Shown in pieces: positions 1 to 6,757 of a stretch of DNA of 13,452 bases. A program made the translations under genes and the position numbers. The notes beneath the pieces are model-generated. The model ran no database searches, was not told where the DNA came from, and was given only the letters and a program-made list of their open reading frames with translations. Source of the DNA: JACDAN01 sp035697545. Its GTDB lineage: Bacteria; Actinomycetota; Thermoleophilia; Gaiellales; Gaiellaceae. Positions within the stretch are counted from its first letter, which is position 1, and the number at the start of each line of letters is the position of its first letter. The stretch lies in the NCBI GenBank assembly GCA_035697545.1, contig DASSCT010000208.1:1-13452 (forward strand), read 5' to 3'.

Positions 1-39
1 CTTCACCGTTCGCATTGTCAGAGGGATACCCCCGCGTGT

Positions 40-1065
40 CTAGGAGTGAACGGTGATCGTGACGACGCGGCTGCCCCACGTCCGTGCCTGCTCGACCGTC
101 GGGAACCAGAGATCGATTCTCGCCCCGACGATCGCGCCGCCGGTGTCGGCCGCTACGCCGAGGCCGTACCCGGGGACGCCGATTCGGGCGCCGAGGGGAA
201 TCACGGAAGGATCTACGGCGATTGCGCCCCAGCCAACCGGCATGCCGCTCGCCGTGTTTCCGGACAGCGAGTAGCCGGTGGCCATGACCGCCATCGTCCG
301 CGTGCCGCTGACCGGGACGCCGGGCACGAACTCCGGCGTGGTCGGCGCCGGTGTGCTCGACGTCTGAACGGAGGCCAGCATGCGGGCCTGATCCTGCAGC
401 TGCGCGATCTTCGTCACGTTTGAGCCATGGGTCGCACGCACGGCTGCGAGCGCCTGCAGCCGCTCGGCACGGGCAGCGGCGAGCGAAGCCGCAGCCGCTG
501 CTCTGACCGCGGCAAGCTGCTGGAGGTCGCGCTGCTGCTTCGCCAGGGCCCGTTCGAGTGAGGCGAGGCGCTGCGACGCCGCGCGAGAACGCCCCATGAG
601 GCTCTCGTCTTGCTTGGCGGCGAGATCGATCGTCTCAACGGCATCCATCGCCGCCGAGAGAGACCCGGAGCCGAGGATGACCGCAAGCGTGTCGGTGTCG
701 CCCTCCTCGTAGAGGGTTCTCAGCCGCTCCGCGAGCGCCCGGCGGCTCGCCCGGAGCGAGTCGCGTGCGATCCCGAGCTCCTGGACGACCTCTTGCCGGT
801 GATCTTGAACGGCCGCGGCTTTCGCTCGGAAGGACGCCAGCTCGCTCCTCGCCTCGGCCAGCCGTGACTCGATCGCCGCCAGGCTCTCGACTGCCGACTG
901 CGAGCCGACGGCGAGCCTCGAGTTCTCAGCCCGGAGCGCGTCGGCTTTCCGCTGCAACTCGGCGGCCGTCTCGGCCGAGCCGGCGCCCGGCAGGGTGGCT
1001 AAAGCCACCGTTCCGGTGAGAACAGCCAGGCCAAGCGTCCGCAACCCCCTCCAAGGCGCGCGCAC
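40..1065 (-). CDS. Secreted coiled-coil protein with C-terminal 3D (MltA-like) domain
   Basis: Predicted exported cell-wall protein of 341 residues. Residues 1-31 look like a signal peptide (basic start, Leu/Val/Ala core, small residues at GAGSA). About 32-230 is Ala/Leu/Arg/Gln-rich heptad sequence, a long coiled coil of the PcsB/RipA-N type. The C-terminal 84 residues form a 3D domain, the double-psi barrel of MltA lytic transglycosylases, YabE/YocH and RpfB relatives. All three signature aspartates are visible: D285 in DPSVIPLG, D307 in ADTGGAI (equivalent to the MltA catalytic Asp) and D318 in RIDLWF. By family it should cleave or bind peptidoglycan glycan strands. The start is GTG at 1065; I see no Shine-Dalgarno, but an extended -10 lies 9 nt upstream. 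It is divergent from the NlpC/P60 gene and shares its coiled-coil module. The domain call is secure; enzymatic activity is inferred. Confidence 0.88.
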   Translation of the reverse strand: MRAPWRGLRTLGLAVLTGTVALATLPGAGSAETAAELQRKADALRAENSRLAVGSQSAVESLAAIESRLAEARSELASFRAKAAAVQDHRQEVVQELGIARDSLRASRRALAERLRTLYEEGDTDTLAVILGSGSLSAAMDAVETIDLAAKQDESLMGRSRAASQRLASLERALAKQQRDLQQLAAVRAAAAASLAAARAERLQALAAVRATHGSNVTKIAQLQDQARMLASVQTSSTPAPTTPEFVPGVPVSGTRTMAVMATGYSLSGNTASGMPVGWGAIAVDPSVIPLGARIGVPGYGLGVAADTGGAIVGARIDLWFPTVEQARTWGSRVVTITVHS

Positions 1066-1074
1066 GAGGGCAGG

Positions 1075-1083
1075 AAGCTACCA
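1075..1083 (-). promoter_or_regulatory. Extended -10 promoter element of the 3D-domain gene
   Basis: On the minus strand the sequence reads TGGTAGCTT, an extended -10 (TGn plus TAGCTT). It ends 9 nt before the GTG start at 1065, so the transcript would be leaderless or nearly so. No convincing -35 is visible. The CoA-transferase gene at the other end of the window has almost the same element (TGATAGCTT, 10 nt from its GTG), which supports the call. Confidence 0.45.
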
Positions 1084-1093
1084 CAGAGGCCAT

Positions 1094-1122
1094 TTGCAGC
1101 TATCCGGCGAGGTTGTTAGGGT
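1094..1122 (+). promoter_or_regulatory. Sigma70-like promoter of the NlpC/P60 gene
   Basis: TTGCAG at 1094-1099 (-35) and TAGGGT at 1117-1122 (-10) are separated by exactly 17 nt. Transcription would start near 1129, leaving a leader of about 70 nt before the TTG start at 1199. The leader contains GTGCC/GGCAC (1121-1125 with 1136-1140) and the perfect 12-bp palindrome CCAGCGCGCTGG at 1154-1165. This promoter faces away from the 3D-gene promoter in the 133-bp divergent gap. It is a pattern match only. Confidence 0.45.
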
Positions 1123-1198
1123 GCCGAACTTGTCAGGCACGACCAGCGTTCGCCCAGCGCGCTGGAGACAACTAGGCCGCCGCGGGCCGCCAGGATAT

Positions 1199-2302
1199 TT
1201 GAGGAAACAGCACGCAATCAGCCTGCTTGCCGTCTTGGCTGCTGCTTTGGCCGGGACCGGCGCCGCGACCGCCGAACCGGCCAGCGTCGCGTCCAAACAG
1301 GCCCAGGCTCAGAGTGTCATGGCGCAGATCCAGAGCCTCGACGGCTCACTGGAGCACGCGATCGAGGCGTACAACCTCGCCAACGACAAGCTCGCTGCGA
1401 TCCGGGGGGACCTGAAGCAGAACCGTGTCGATCTCAGGATCGCCGAGCACAACCTGAATCGGGCTCAGAAGTCCCTCGCGGCCCGTGTGGTTGCCATCTA
1501 CACGGCGGACGAGTCCGACTCGACGCTGGACGTCCTCGTCGGCTCCAGCAGCCTGGAGGAGCTCGTCGACGGGCTCGAGGCCGTCTCCAGCGTGTCCAGG
1601 CAGGACACCCAAGTGCTGGCGAATGTCAGGACCTTCCAAGCGCAGGTCAAGGAGCGGCGGGCGCAGCTGAAGCGAGAGAAGGCCCGGCAGGCGCAGCTCG
1701 TTGCCGAGCGGGCCGCGCACAAGGCGTCGATCGAGAGCCAGCTTGCCGAGCGGCGAAACCTGCTGTCGTCGATCAAGAACGAGATCGCGCAGATCCAGGC
1801 CGCCGAGCGGCGCCGCCAGGCGGAGCTCGCGCGCCAGGCTCGAGCACGGGCGGCTGCTCCACAGCCGATGATCCCGTCCTTCGCGGCCACCGCGCAGCCG
1901 GCCGAGGCCGCCGCGCCGAGCGAGCCCAGCGCGCTCCCAGCCGCACCACCGTCCAGATACGGAGGCGTTGTCGGCATCGCGATGGGGTACCTGGGCACGC
2001 CCTACGTGTACGGCGGGGCGAGCCCATCGGGCTTCGACTGCTCCGGATTCGTCATGTACGTCTTCGGGCAGATCGGGGTCTCGCTGCCGCACAATGCGGC
2101 GGCGCAGTACGGCTCCGGAACGCCGGTCGACCGCAGCCAGCTCCAGCCGGGCGACCTGGTCTTCTTCAACGGCCTCGGCCACGTCGGGATCTACGTCGGA
2201 GGCGGCAGCTTCATCCACTCGCCGCATACGGGCGACGTCGTGAAGATCTCCAGCATGACCGGCTGGTACGCCTCGACCTACGTCGGGGCTCGACGGCTCT
2301 AG
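1199..2302 (+). CDS. Secreted coiled-coil NlpC/P60 peptidoglycan endopeptidase
   Basis: Predicted gamma-D-glutamyl-diamino-acid endopeptidase that cuts wall stem peptides outside the cell, 367 residues from the TTG at 1199. I chose this start because it begins a clean signal peptide (basic RKQ, hydrophobic core, ATAEPA) and lies downstream of the promoter. The frame stays open back to 995, but that would overlap the divergent gene. An AGGA lies close upstream (1192-1195). About 30-215 is coiled coil, then an Ala/Pro-rich linker, then NlpC/P60 (about 255-367). The catalytic triad is visible: C281 in FDCSGF, H328 in GHVGIYV, H340 in FIHSPH. The layout matches RipA/CwlO-type division hydrolases, where the coiled coil holds the enzyme inactive until a partner such as FtsEX engages it; that partner is not in the window. 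Family call is firm; the start is less certain. Confidence 0.9.
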   Translation: MRKQHAISLLAVLAAALAGTGAATAEPASVASKQAQAQSVMAQIQSLDGSLEHAIEAYNLANDKLAAIRGDLKQNRVDLRIAEHNLNRAQKSLAARVVAIYTADESDSTLDVLVGSSSLEELVDGLEAVSSVSRQDTQVLANVRTFQAQVKERRAQLKREKARQAQLVAERAAHKASIESQLAERRNLLSSIKNEIAQIQAAERRRQAELARQARARAAAPQPMIPSFAATAQPAEAAAPSEPSALPAAPPSRYGGVVGIAMGYLGTPYVYGGASPSGFDCSGFVMYVFGQIGVSLPHNAAAQYGSGTPVDRSQLQPGDLVFFNGLGHVGIYVGGGSFIHSPHTGDVVKISSMTGWYASTYVGARRL

Positions 2303-2318
2303 AAGCGGCCGACTGCTG

Positions 2319-2335
2319 ATACCCTCAGGGGGTAT
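2319..2335. promoter_or_regulatory. CsoR-type operator overlapping -10 box and start codon
   Basis: ATACCCTCAGGGGGTAT is a perfect 6-bp inverted repeat (ATACCC/GGGTAT) with a 5-nt spacer. From memory it resembles the A/T-flanked G-tract operators of CsoR-family repressors, such as the copZA operator of Bacillus subtilis. It contains TACCCT (2320-2325), a TAnnnT -10 box lying 8 nt before the ATG at 2334, and its right half includes the A and T of that ATG. A bound repressor would cover the -10 box and the transcription start of a leaderless mRNA. The second gene of the operon encodes a CsoR protein, which makes autoregulation the natural reading. Confidence 0.82.
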
Positions 2336-2831
2336 GGCAGAAGACACGCACGCCGGCCACGTTCACCACGCCCACGGCACACACGCAGCGAAGTCACTGA
2401 ATCGAGTCGCCTTCGCGGCGACCTGGCACTGCCTTACGGGATGTGCGATCGGCGAGGTGCTCGGCGTAATGATCGGCACGGCGCTGGGCTGGGGCAACCT
2501 GGAGACGATCGTGCTGGCGATCGTCCTCGCGTTCCTCTTCGGCTACTCGCTGACGATGCTGCCGCTGCTCAGGGCCGGACTTGCGTTTGGAGTGGCGGTC
2601 CCGCTCGCCCTGGCCTCGGACACGTTGTCGATCACGGTGATGGAGATCGTCGACAACCTGATCATCCTGATCATCCCCGGCGCGATGGCGGCAGGGCTCG
2701 GAGACATCCTGTTCTGGAGCAGCCTCGCGTTCTCGCTCGTCATCGCGTTCATGGCCGCCTTCCCCGTCAACCGTTGGCTGATCGCGCGCGGCAAGGGCCA
2801 CGCGGTCATCCATGCCCACCATGCCCACTAG
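2334..2831 (+). CDS. DUF4396 His-rich integral membrane protein, probable metal-handling
   Basis: A 165-residue membrane protein matching DUF4396 in its signature WHCLTGCAIGE followed by a GTALGW-type segment. The N-terminal tail has six His in the first 17 residues and the C-terminus is again His-rich, as in many copper, nickel or zinc transporters and metal-storage proteins. About four hydrophobic helices span residues 35-150, one with an EIVDN motif between two of them. The conserved Cys pair at the start of the first helix could be metal ligands. The biochemical function of DUF4396 is not known to me. The CsoR-type operator on its start codon and the overlapping CsoR gene point to a Cu(I)-inducible or related metal-inducible role, which is inference. 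No Shine-Dalgarno is present at a usable distance, consistent with leaderless translation. Confidence 0.85.
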   Translation: MAEDTHAGHVHHAHGTHAAKSLNRVAFAATWHCLTGCAIGEVLGVMIGTALGWGNLETIVLAIVLAFLFGYSLTMLPLLRAGLAFGVAVPLALASDTLSITVMEIVDNLIILIIPGAMAAGLGDILFWSSLAFSLVIAFMAAFPVNRWLIARGKGHAVIHAHHAH

Positions 2832-3093
2832 TCGCGGCTACTCGGCGTCGAAGGGGGAGCTCTTGACGAGGCTTGCCCGGGTCGAGGGCCAGGTCCGCGG
2901 GATCGCGGGCATGGTGCAGGACGACCGCTACTGCATCGAAGTCGTGACCCAGATCAACGCCGCCCGCGCGGCGCTCGACAAGATCGCGCTGGGGCTGCTC
3001 GACGACCACGTCCGCCACTGTCTCGCCGGCTCGAGCGAGCCCGAGCAGGCGGACGAGCTCATGGGCGCCGTCGGCCGCCTTCTCTCCCGCTAG
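2812..3093 (+). CDS. csoR: CsoR-family metal-sensing transcriptional repressor
   Basis: A 93-residue all-helical repressor of the CsoR/RcnR (DUF156) family. The family binds operator DNA as a tetramer and releases it when the metal binds. The first-helix signature RLARVEGQVRGI is present. The Cu(I) triad of mycobacterial CsoR (C36, H61, C65) aligns with C41, H66 and C70, and the second-shell Tyr with Y40, so this is a Cys-His-Cys copper-type sensor rather than RcnR or FrmR. I did not find a clear equivalent of the second-shell Glu. The ATG at 2812 overlaps the DUF4396 gene by 20 nt; an in-frame ATG at 2821 overlaps by 11 nt. Neither has its own Shine-Dalgarno, so translational coupling is likely. 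A purine-rich AAGGGGGAG precedes a TTG at 2863, but starting there would trim the first helix. The 3' end overlaps the convergent PAP2 gene by 35 bp. Confidence 0.92.
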   Translation: MPTMPTSRGYSASKGELLTRLARVEGQVRGIAGMVQDDRYCIEVVTQINAARAALDKIALGLLDDHVRHCLAGSSEPEQADELMGAVGRLLSR

Positions 3094-3781
3094 CGGCGCC
3101 TCCGCGTCCGTCGTAGAACGTGTAGGCGATCAGGCATAGGCTCGCCCACGCCAGCCCGAAGCTCCATCCGGCGAGCACGTCGGAGAGGTAATGGACGCCA
3201 AGGTAGAGCCGGCTGAAGCCCACGAGCGCGATGAGGGCCGCCGCCGTCGCGGCGACCGCGACGGCCCGGCGCCGTCCTGAGCGACGCCCGACCACGAAGG
3301 CAAGCGTCGTGAACGTCGCCGTGGCGACTGCCGCGTGACCACTCGGAAACGAGTAGGTCTCGAGGTGGACGAACGCGAGCTCGGGTCTCGGCCTCTGGAA
3401 CACGAGCTTGAGCAGCGCGTTGACAACGCCCGCACCGCCGAGCGCGGCGATCAGGACGGCCGCGTCGTTCATCCGTCCCAGCCGAACGAAAACGACGGCT
3501 AGCGCTCCGACGACGACGATCAACACGACGCTGTTGCCGGCGAGCGTGACGACCTTGAAGACCGTCACGAGCCAACCGCTGGAATGCGCGTGCAGCCAGG
3601 ACGCAAACCGAACGTCCCATTCGACGAGCGGATCGCGCGTCAGGTAGTCCTCCGTCACCTGGGCGAATGCGAACACGCTTCCGAAGAGAGCCGCGAGCAG
3701 GGCGAGGAGCGTCCACGACCGGCGGTCGCGCGTAAACCGGCCGACGATCCTGTGCGGCTCGACTACCGCGGCGACGGGCAT
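3059..3781 (-). CDS. PAP2-family membrane phosphatase
   Basis: A 240-residue PAP2/lipid phosphate phosphatase. The three-part active site is intact: KX6RP at 125-133, PSGH at 146-149 (H149 is the acid/base) and SRX5HX3D at 190-201 (H197 is the nucleophile, D201 orients it). Hydrophobic helices at about 24-42, 71-100, 105-125, 150-167, 172-190 and 203-222 match the usual six-helix core. Likely substrates are phosphatidic acid, undecaprenyl pyrophosphate or similar lipid phosphates; the sequence does not choose between them. The ATG overlaps the stop of the upstream acyl-CoA ligase gene by one base (TGATG), so the two form a coupled operon, perhaps acting on the same fatty-acid or phospholipid pool. 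The basic C-terminus (GGRRRP) lies over the csoR 3' end. Confidence 0.92.
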   Translation of the reverse strand: MPVAAVVEPHRIVGRFTRDRRSWTLLALLAALFGSVFAFAQVTEDYLTRDPLVEWDVRFASWLHAHSSGWLVTVFKVVTLAGNSVVLIVVVGALAVVFVRLGRMNDAAVLIAALGGAGVVNALLKLVFQRPRPELAFVHLETYSFPSGHAAVATATFTTLAFVVGRRSGRRRAVAVAATAAALIALVGFSRLYLGVHYLSDVLAGWSFGLAWASLCLIAYTFYDGRGGAASGREGGRRRP

Positions 3782-5517
3782 CAGCGCACGTAGAGCGCTT
3801 CGATCGCGTCGGCGAAGTGCTCGGCGCAGACCTTGCGCTTGAGCTTCAGCGTCGGCGTAACCTCGTCAAGCTCGGCCGAGAAGTCGCGGGGCAGGATCGT
3901 CAAGCGCTTGACCTGCTCGAATGATGCCTTGTCCCGGTTCACGTCGTCGACGACCGCCTGGACCAAGGCCTGAATGTCGGCGCCTTCGTCGAGCTTTGCC
4001 GTCTCGGACTCGTCGAGCGTGATCAGCGCCGTCAGGAACGGCCGGCGGTCGCCGATGACGAGCGCCTGCGAGACGTACTTGGACGTCTTGAGCGCGTTCT
4101 CGATGTTCTGCGGCGCCACGTTCTTGCCGCCGGCTGTGATGATGATGTCCTTCTTGCGGTCGGTGATCGCGAGGAAGCCGTCCTCGATGTGGCCGATGTC
4201 GCCGGTGTGCAACCAGCCCTCGGAGTCCACGACCTCGCGCGTCGCCTCCTCGTCCTTGTAGTAGCCCGCGAAGACGTTGGGGCCGCAAACGAGGATCTCT
4301 CCGTCGCCGGCGGTCCGGACCTCGATCCCGGGGATCGACGGGCCGACTGTGCCGAAGCGGAACGCCGTCGGCATGTTCACGTTCGACGCCGTCGTGCACT
4401 CCGTCTGGCCGTAGCCCTCGATGATCAGGATGTCGATTGCATGGAAGAACTCGGCAATCTCCTTGGCGAGCGGCGCGCCGCCTGAGATCGGCAGCCGCAG
4501 TCGTCCGCCGAGCCTCTCCTTGACCTTCGAGTAGACGAGCTTGTCGGCGATCCGGTGCTGGAAGGCGAGGGTGGCCGGCACCGGCTCGCCTCGCTGCCTC
4601 AGCTCGCTGACGCGCCTGCCGACGCCGAGCGCCCAGTCGATCAAGCGCCGCTTCACCCCCGTCGCTTCGTCGAAGCTCGACTGGACGGCCGTGTGCACCT
4701 TCTCGAACACCCGAGGTACGCTCGGAAGTACCGTCGGCTTGACGACCGGCGCCACCTCGGCGACGCGCATCGGATCGGGACAGAAGGCGACTGTCGCGCC
4801 GACGTAGGCCGCCAGGAGATGCAGGCAGCGGCCGAAATTGTGGGCGAGCGGCAGGTAGAGCAGGATCACGTCGTCGGGCCCGATGAACTGCGGCACGTCG
4901 TCGACGGCGCCCACCATCTCGTAGTAGTTGCGGTGCGTGATCATGCAGGCCTTCGGCGGCCCGGTCGTCCCCGACGTGTAGATGTAGGTGAAGAGATCGT
5001 CTTCGCCGATCGAGGAGCGCGCCTCCTCGAGCGCATCGGGGTTCGCTCGAGCGTAGGCACGGCCTCGCGCGCGGAGGTCGTCAAGGTCGGCGAAGGTCAG
5101 GACCTGCCGGAGCTTCGGCAGGTTTTCCCGCTCCGCCTCGATCTTCGCGAGCTGCTCGTCGTTCTCGACGAGGACCCCGACCGCATCGGAATGGTCGAGA
5201 ACGTAGGCGCAGTCCTTCGGCGGGAGTGACGGATAGATGCCGGCGCCGATTGCGCCGATCGAGCCAAGGGCGAAGTCGAAGAGCACCCATTCGAGCGTCG
5301 TCCGCGCGAGGATTCCGAAGGCGTCGCCCTTGCCGACGCTGAGCGCGAGCAGTCCGTTGGCCAGCTCGTCGACCGCCTGACGAGCCTCCTCCCAGGAGAC
5401 GTCGCGCCACTCGCCGTCTGTCTCGACCTTGTACGCCGTGCCCGTTCGGTTCTCGGCGCGCCGCCAGAGGTTCGCAATCGTGCGCGTGCCCGCCGCACGC
5501 TCGACTTCAACCGCCAC
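3781..5517 (-). CDS. Long-chain fatty-acid--CoA ligase (FadD15-like, AMP-binding)
   Basis: A 578-residue ANL-superfamily enzyme that adenylates a fatty acid with ATP and then forms the acyl-CoA. Core motifs appear in order: P-loop YTSGTTGPPKA at 180-190, GYGQTE at 368-373, WLHTGD at 435-440 (D440 binds the ribose), the hinge region DRKKDIIITAGGKN at 453-466 and the C-terminal catalytic-lysine motif LKLKRK at 557-562. Length and the N-terminal ERAAGTRTIANLW resemble mycobacterial FadD15-type ligases. I chose the GTG at 5517 because a TACGAT -10 box ends 6 nt upstream and the family starts about here. The frame stays open to 5880, but that extension has no family match and would run antisense through most of the Ku N-terminal coding region. 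The gene is coupled to the PAP2 gene. Acyl-chain specificity cannot be read. Confidence 0.92.
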   Translation of the reverse strand: MAVEVERAAGTRTIANLWRRAENRTGTAYKVETDGEWRDVSWEEARQAVDELANGLLALSVGKGDAFGILARTTLEWVLFDFALGSIGAIGAGIYPSLPPKDCAYVLDHSDAVGVLVENDEQLAKIEAERENLPKLRQVLTFADLDDLRARGRAYARANPDALEEARSSIGEDDLFTYIYTSGTTGPPKACMITHRNYYEMVGAVDDVPQFIGPDDVILLYLPLAHNFGRCLHLLAAYVGATVAFCPDPMRVAEVAPVVKPTVLPSVPRVFEKVHTAVQSSFDEATGVKRRLIDWALGVGRRVSELRQRGEPVPATLAFQHRIADKLVYSKVKERLGGRLRLPISGGAPLAKEIAEFFHAIDILIIEGYGQTECTTASNVNMPTAFRFGTVGPSIPGIEVRTAGDGEILVCGPNVFAGYYKDEEATREVVDSEGWLHTGDIGHIEDGFLAITDRKKDIIITAGGKNVAPQNIENALKTSKYVSQALVIGDRRPFLTALITLDESETAKLDEGADIQALVQAVVDDVNRDKASFEQVKRLTILPRDFSAELDEVTPTLKLKRKVCAEHFADAIEALYVR

Positions 5518-5523
5518 GGATGA

Positions 5524-5529
5524 ATCGTA
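5524..5529 (-). promoter_or_regulatory. -10 box of the acyl-CoA ligase gene (leaderless geometry)
   Basis: The minus strand reads TACGAT, then 6 nt, then the GTG start at 5517. No Shine-Dalgarno is present. A good -35 hexamer is not visible. This box lies back to back with the Ku -10 box in a 70-bp divergent gap. Confidence 0.42.
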
Positions 5530-5573
5530 TTCGGAAGGGATGCGGCGAAGGAGGCCGAAGAACTCGGTCCCTT

Positions 5574-5579
5574 TAGACT
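5574..5579 (+). promoter_or_regulatory. -10 box of the Ku gene
   Basis: TAGACT is followed by 8 nt and the ATG at 5588, the spacing of a leaderless start. GGAG at 5580-5583 is also 4 nt from the ATG, so a short leader with a weak Shine-Dalgarno is an alternative. No clear -35 is visible. Confidence 0.42.
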
Positions 5580-5587
5580 GGAGACCC

Positions 5588-6442
5588 ATGCGGACGATCT
5601 GGAACGGTTCGATCAACTTCGGCCTGGTCAACATCCCGGTCGGGCTCGCCCTGGCGACGAAGCCCGTCGCAAGACAGTCCGATGTCAGCTTTCGCACGTT
5701 GCACCGCGAGTGCGGGACGCCGATCAAGCAGAAGCGCTGGTGTCCGGTGCACGACCGCGAGGTGCCAAACGAGGAGCTCGTCAAGGGCTGGGAGGTCGCG
5801 AAGGGGGAGTTCGTCTTGGTCGAGGATGCGGACCTCGAGGCGATCATGGTCCAGGACGACTCGCGTGCGATCGAGATCACGCGCTTCGTGCCGCTCGACG
5901 AGATCGACCCCGTCTACTACGACCGCACCTACTACCTCGCGCCCGCGTCGGCGCCCGCGCAGCGGCGGCCCTACGTCCTGCTCCTACGGGCGATGCAGGA
6001 GACCGGAATGGGCGCGATGGGCCGCTTCATTCTCCGCGGCCAGGAGAACTTCTGCCTGATCCGGCCTCGCGGCGACGCGCTCGCGCTAGAGACGCTCTTC
6101 GTGGCCGAAGACGTCCGTTCGCAGGCGGAGATCGACGAGGCCGTGAGCGACACGGAGATCAAGGACGCCGAGATGGAGCTCGCGCGCCAGGTGATCGACA
6201 GCCTCTCCGGCGACTTCGAGGCGGAGGAGCTCGAAAGCGAGTACCGGCGCGACCTTCGCGCGATGCTCGAGTCCAAGCTCGCGGGTGAGGAGATCAAGCG
6301 GCCCGAGCCGGAGCCTGAGGAGGCGCCGGTGATCGACCTCATGGAGGCATTGCGCCAGAGCGTTTCGGAGGCGCAGAAGAAGCCCGCCGAGAAGGCGAAG
6401 AAGACGAGCCCTAAGCGCGCCGCTGCCGGCGCGAAGAAGTAG
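5588..6442 (+). CDS. ku: Bacterial Ku protein (non-homologous end joining)
   Basis: A 284-residue homodimeric Ku that encircles double-strand DNA ends and recruits LigD in bacterial NHEJ. The N-terminal NGSINFGLVNIPVGL is the family opening, followed by the Ku core with SFRTLHRECGTPI, CPVHDREV and a central section around YYDRTYYLAP and LLRAMQETGMGAMGRF. The bridge domain ends near residue 235. After an acidic/proline stretch comes a low-complexity basic tail rich in Lys and Ala, like the lysine-rich tail of mycobacterial Ku that lets it thread along DNA. The ATG at 5588 matches the family N-terminus; the frame is open further upstream but adds nothing recognisable. No ligD is visible, so any partner must be encoded elsewhere. 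It is divergent from the acyl-CoA ligase and converges on the small HTH-like gene with a 9-nt gap. Confidence 0.96.
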   Translation: MRTIWNGSINFGLVNIPVGLALATKPVARQSDVSFRTLHRECGTPIKQKRWCPVHDREVPNEELVKGWEVAKGEFVLVEDADLEAIMVQDDSRAIEITRFVPLDEIDPVYYDRTYYLAPASAPAQRRPYVLLLRAMQETGMGAMGRFILRGQENFCLIRPRGDALALETLFVAEDVRSQAEIDEAVSDTEIKDAEMELARQVIDSLSGDFEAEELESEYRRDLRAMLESKLAGEEIKRPEPEPEEAPVIDLMEALRQSVSEAQKKPAEKAKKTSPKRAAAGAKK

Positions 6443-6451
6443 TCCCGGGCG

Positions 6452-6628
6452 CTAGCCCTGGGAGGGTCCGGCGGGACTTCCTGTCGCCTGGAGCTGTGCC
6501 GCGAAGAGGGTCTTGTCGATCTTGCCCTGGTAGATCGGAACACCCTCCTCGAGGCAGAGGCGGATCACTTGCTCGCGATCCATGTTCCTCTCCTTCGACA
6601 GCTCCTCGGGCGTCAGGTGATTCGGCAT
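6452..6628 (-). CDS. Small HTH-like protein, 58 aa, unknown
   Basis: A 58-codon ORF with a strong Shine-Dalgarno on the minus strand (AGAGGAG, then 7 nt, then ATG at 6628). The protein starts MPNHLTPEELSKERNMDREQ and continues with VIRLCLEEGVPIYQGKIDKT, then LFAAQL and a flexible Gly/Pro/Ser tail. The order helix, turn, recognition-type helix (DREQVIRLCLEEG) and then VPIYQGKID resembles excisionase/MerR-like winged HTH folds, where the VP-Y segment starts the wing. That resemblance is by eye. It has a single Cys and no membrane segment. It lies just downstream of the intrinsic terminator after the DUF34 gene, so it is either expressed by read-through or from a promoter in the 6629-6760 gap. 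I do not recognise a named family. Confidence 0.68.
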   Translation of the reverse strand: MPNHLTPEELSKERNMDREQVIRLCLEEGVPIYQGKIDKTLFAAQLQATGSPAGPSQG

Positions 6629-6660
6629 GCCGCTACTCCTCTCGCTCTAGGTTGAGGCAA

Positions 6661-6694
6661 CAAAAAAGCCCGGCACCGGAAGGCGGCACGGGCT
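6661..6694 (-). terminator. Intrinsic terminator after the DUF34/NIF3 gene
   Basis: On the minus strand AGCCCG (6694-6689) pairs with CGGGCT (6672-6667), with further pairs inside (GC/GC and CC/GG closing a UUCC loop). A six-T run follows immediately (6667-6662). This is a standard rho-independent terminator about 70 nt past the DUF34 stop and 33 nt before the small HTH-like gene, so it could also act as an attenuator for that gene. Confidence 0.8.
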
Positions 6695-6757
6695 CGAAGG
6701 CTCGCTTGTGGCCTGGGCGATCCATCACTCGCTCAGCTCCTCGGTCAGCACGCTTTG

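Noticed and set aside
24..32. GATACCCCC, resembling half of the CsoR operator
   Set aside because: The matching GGGGGTAT half is absent, and it lies downstream of a gene stop, not at a promoter.
3..56. Inverted repeat TCACCGTTC/GAACGGTGA around the 3D-gene stop
   Set aside because: The 9-bp arms are 36 nt apart with no T-run and part lies within the conserved coding end, so it is too weak to call a terminator.
1346..2347. Long minus-strand open frame opposite the NlpC/P60 gene
   Set aside because: High GC leaves the opposite frame open. It lacks a fold-like hydrophobic pattern, and the plus-strand gene has intact catalytic motifs.
2863..3093. TTG start for CsoR behind a purine-rich AAGGGGGAG
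   Set aside because: It would remove most of the residues before the first conserved helix; the ATG at 2812 or 2821 fits the family better.
5518..5880. N-terminal extension of the acyl-CoA ligase, including an ATG at 5589 that would share CATG with the Ku start codon
   Set aside because: The extension shows no family resemblance and the part beyond 5589 lies antisense to Ku. The GTG at 5517 has a -10 box 6 nt upstream and matches the family N-terminus. The shared CATG is probably chance.
6633..6724. A 30-codon leader peptide starting with ATG on the minus strand and running through the terminator
   Set aside because: The GAGGAG upstream is 10-12 nt away, there is no run of regulatory codons, and the frame only continues a shadow of the DUF34 gene.
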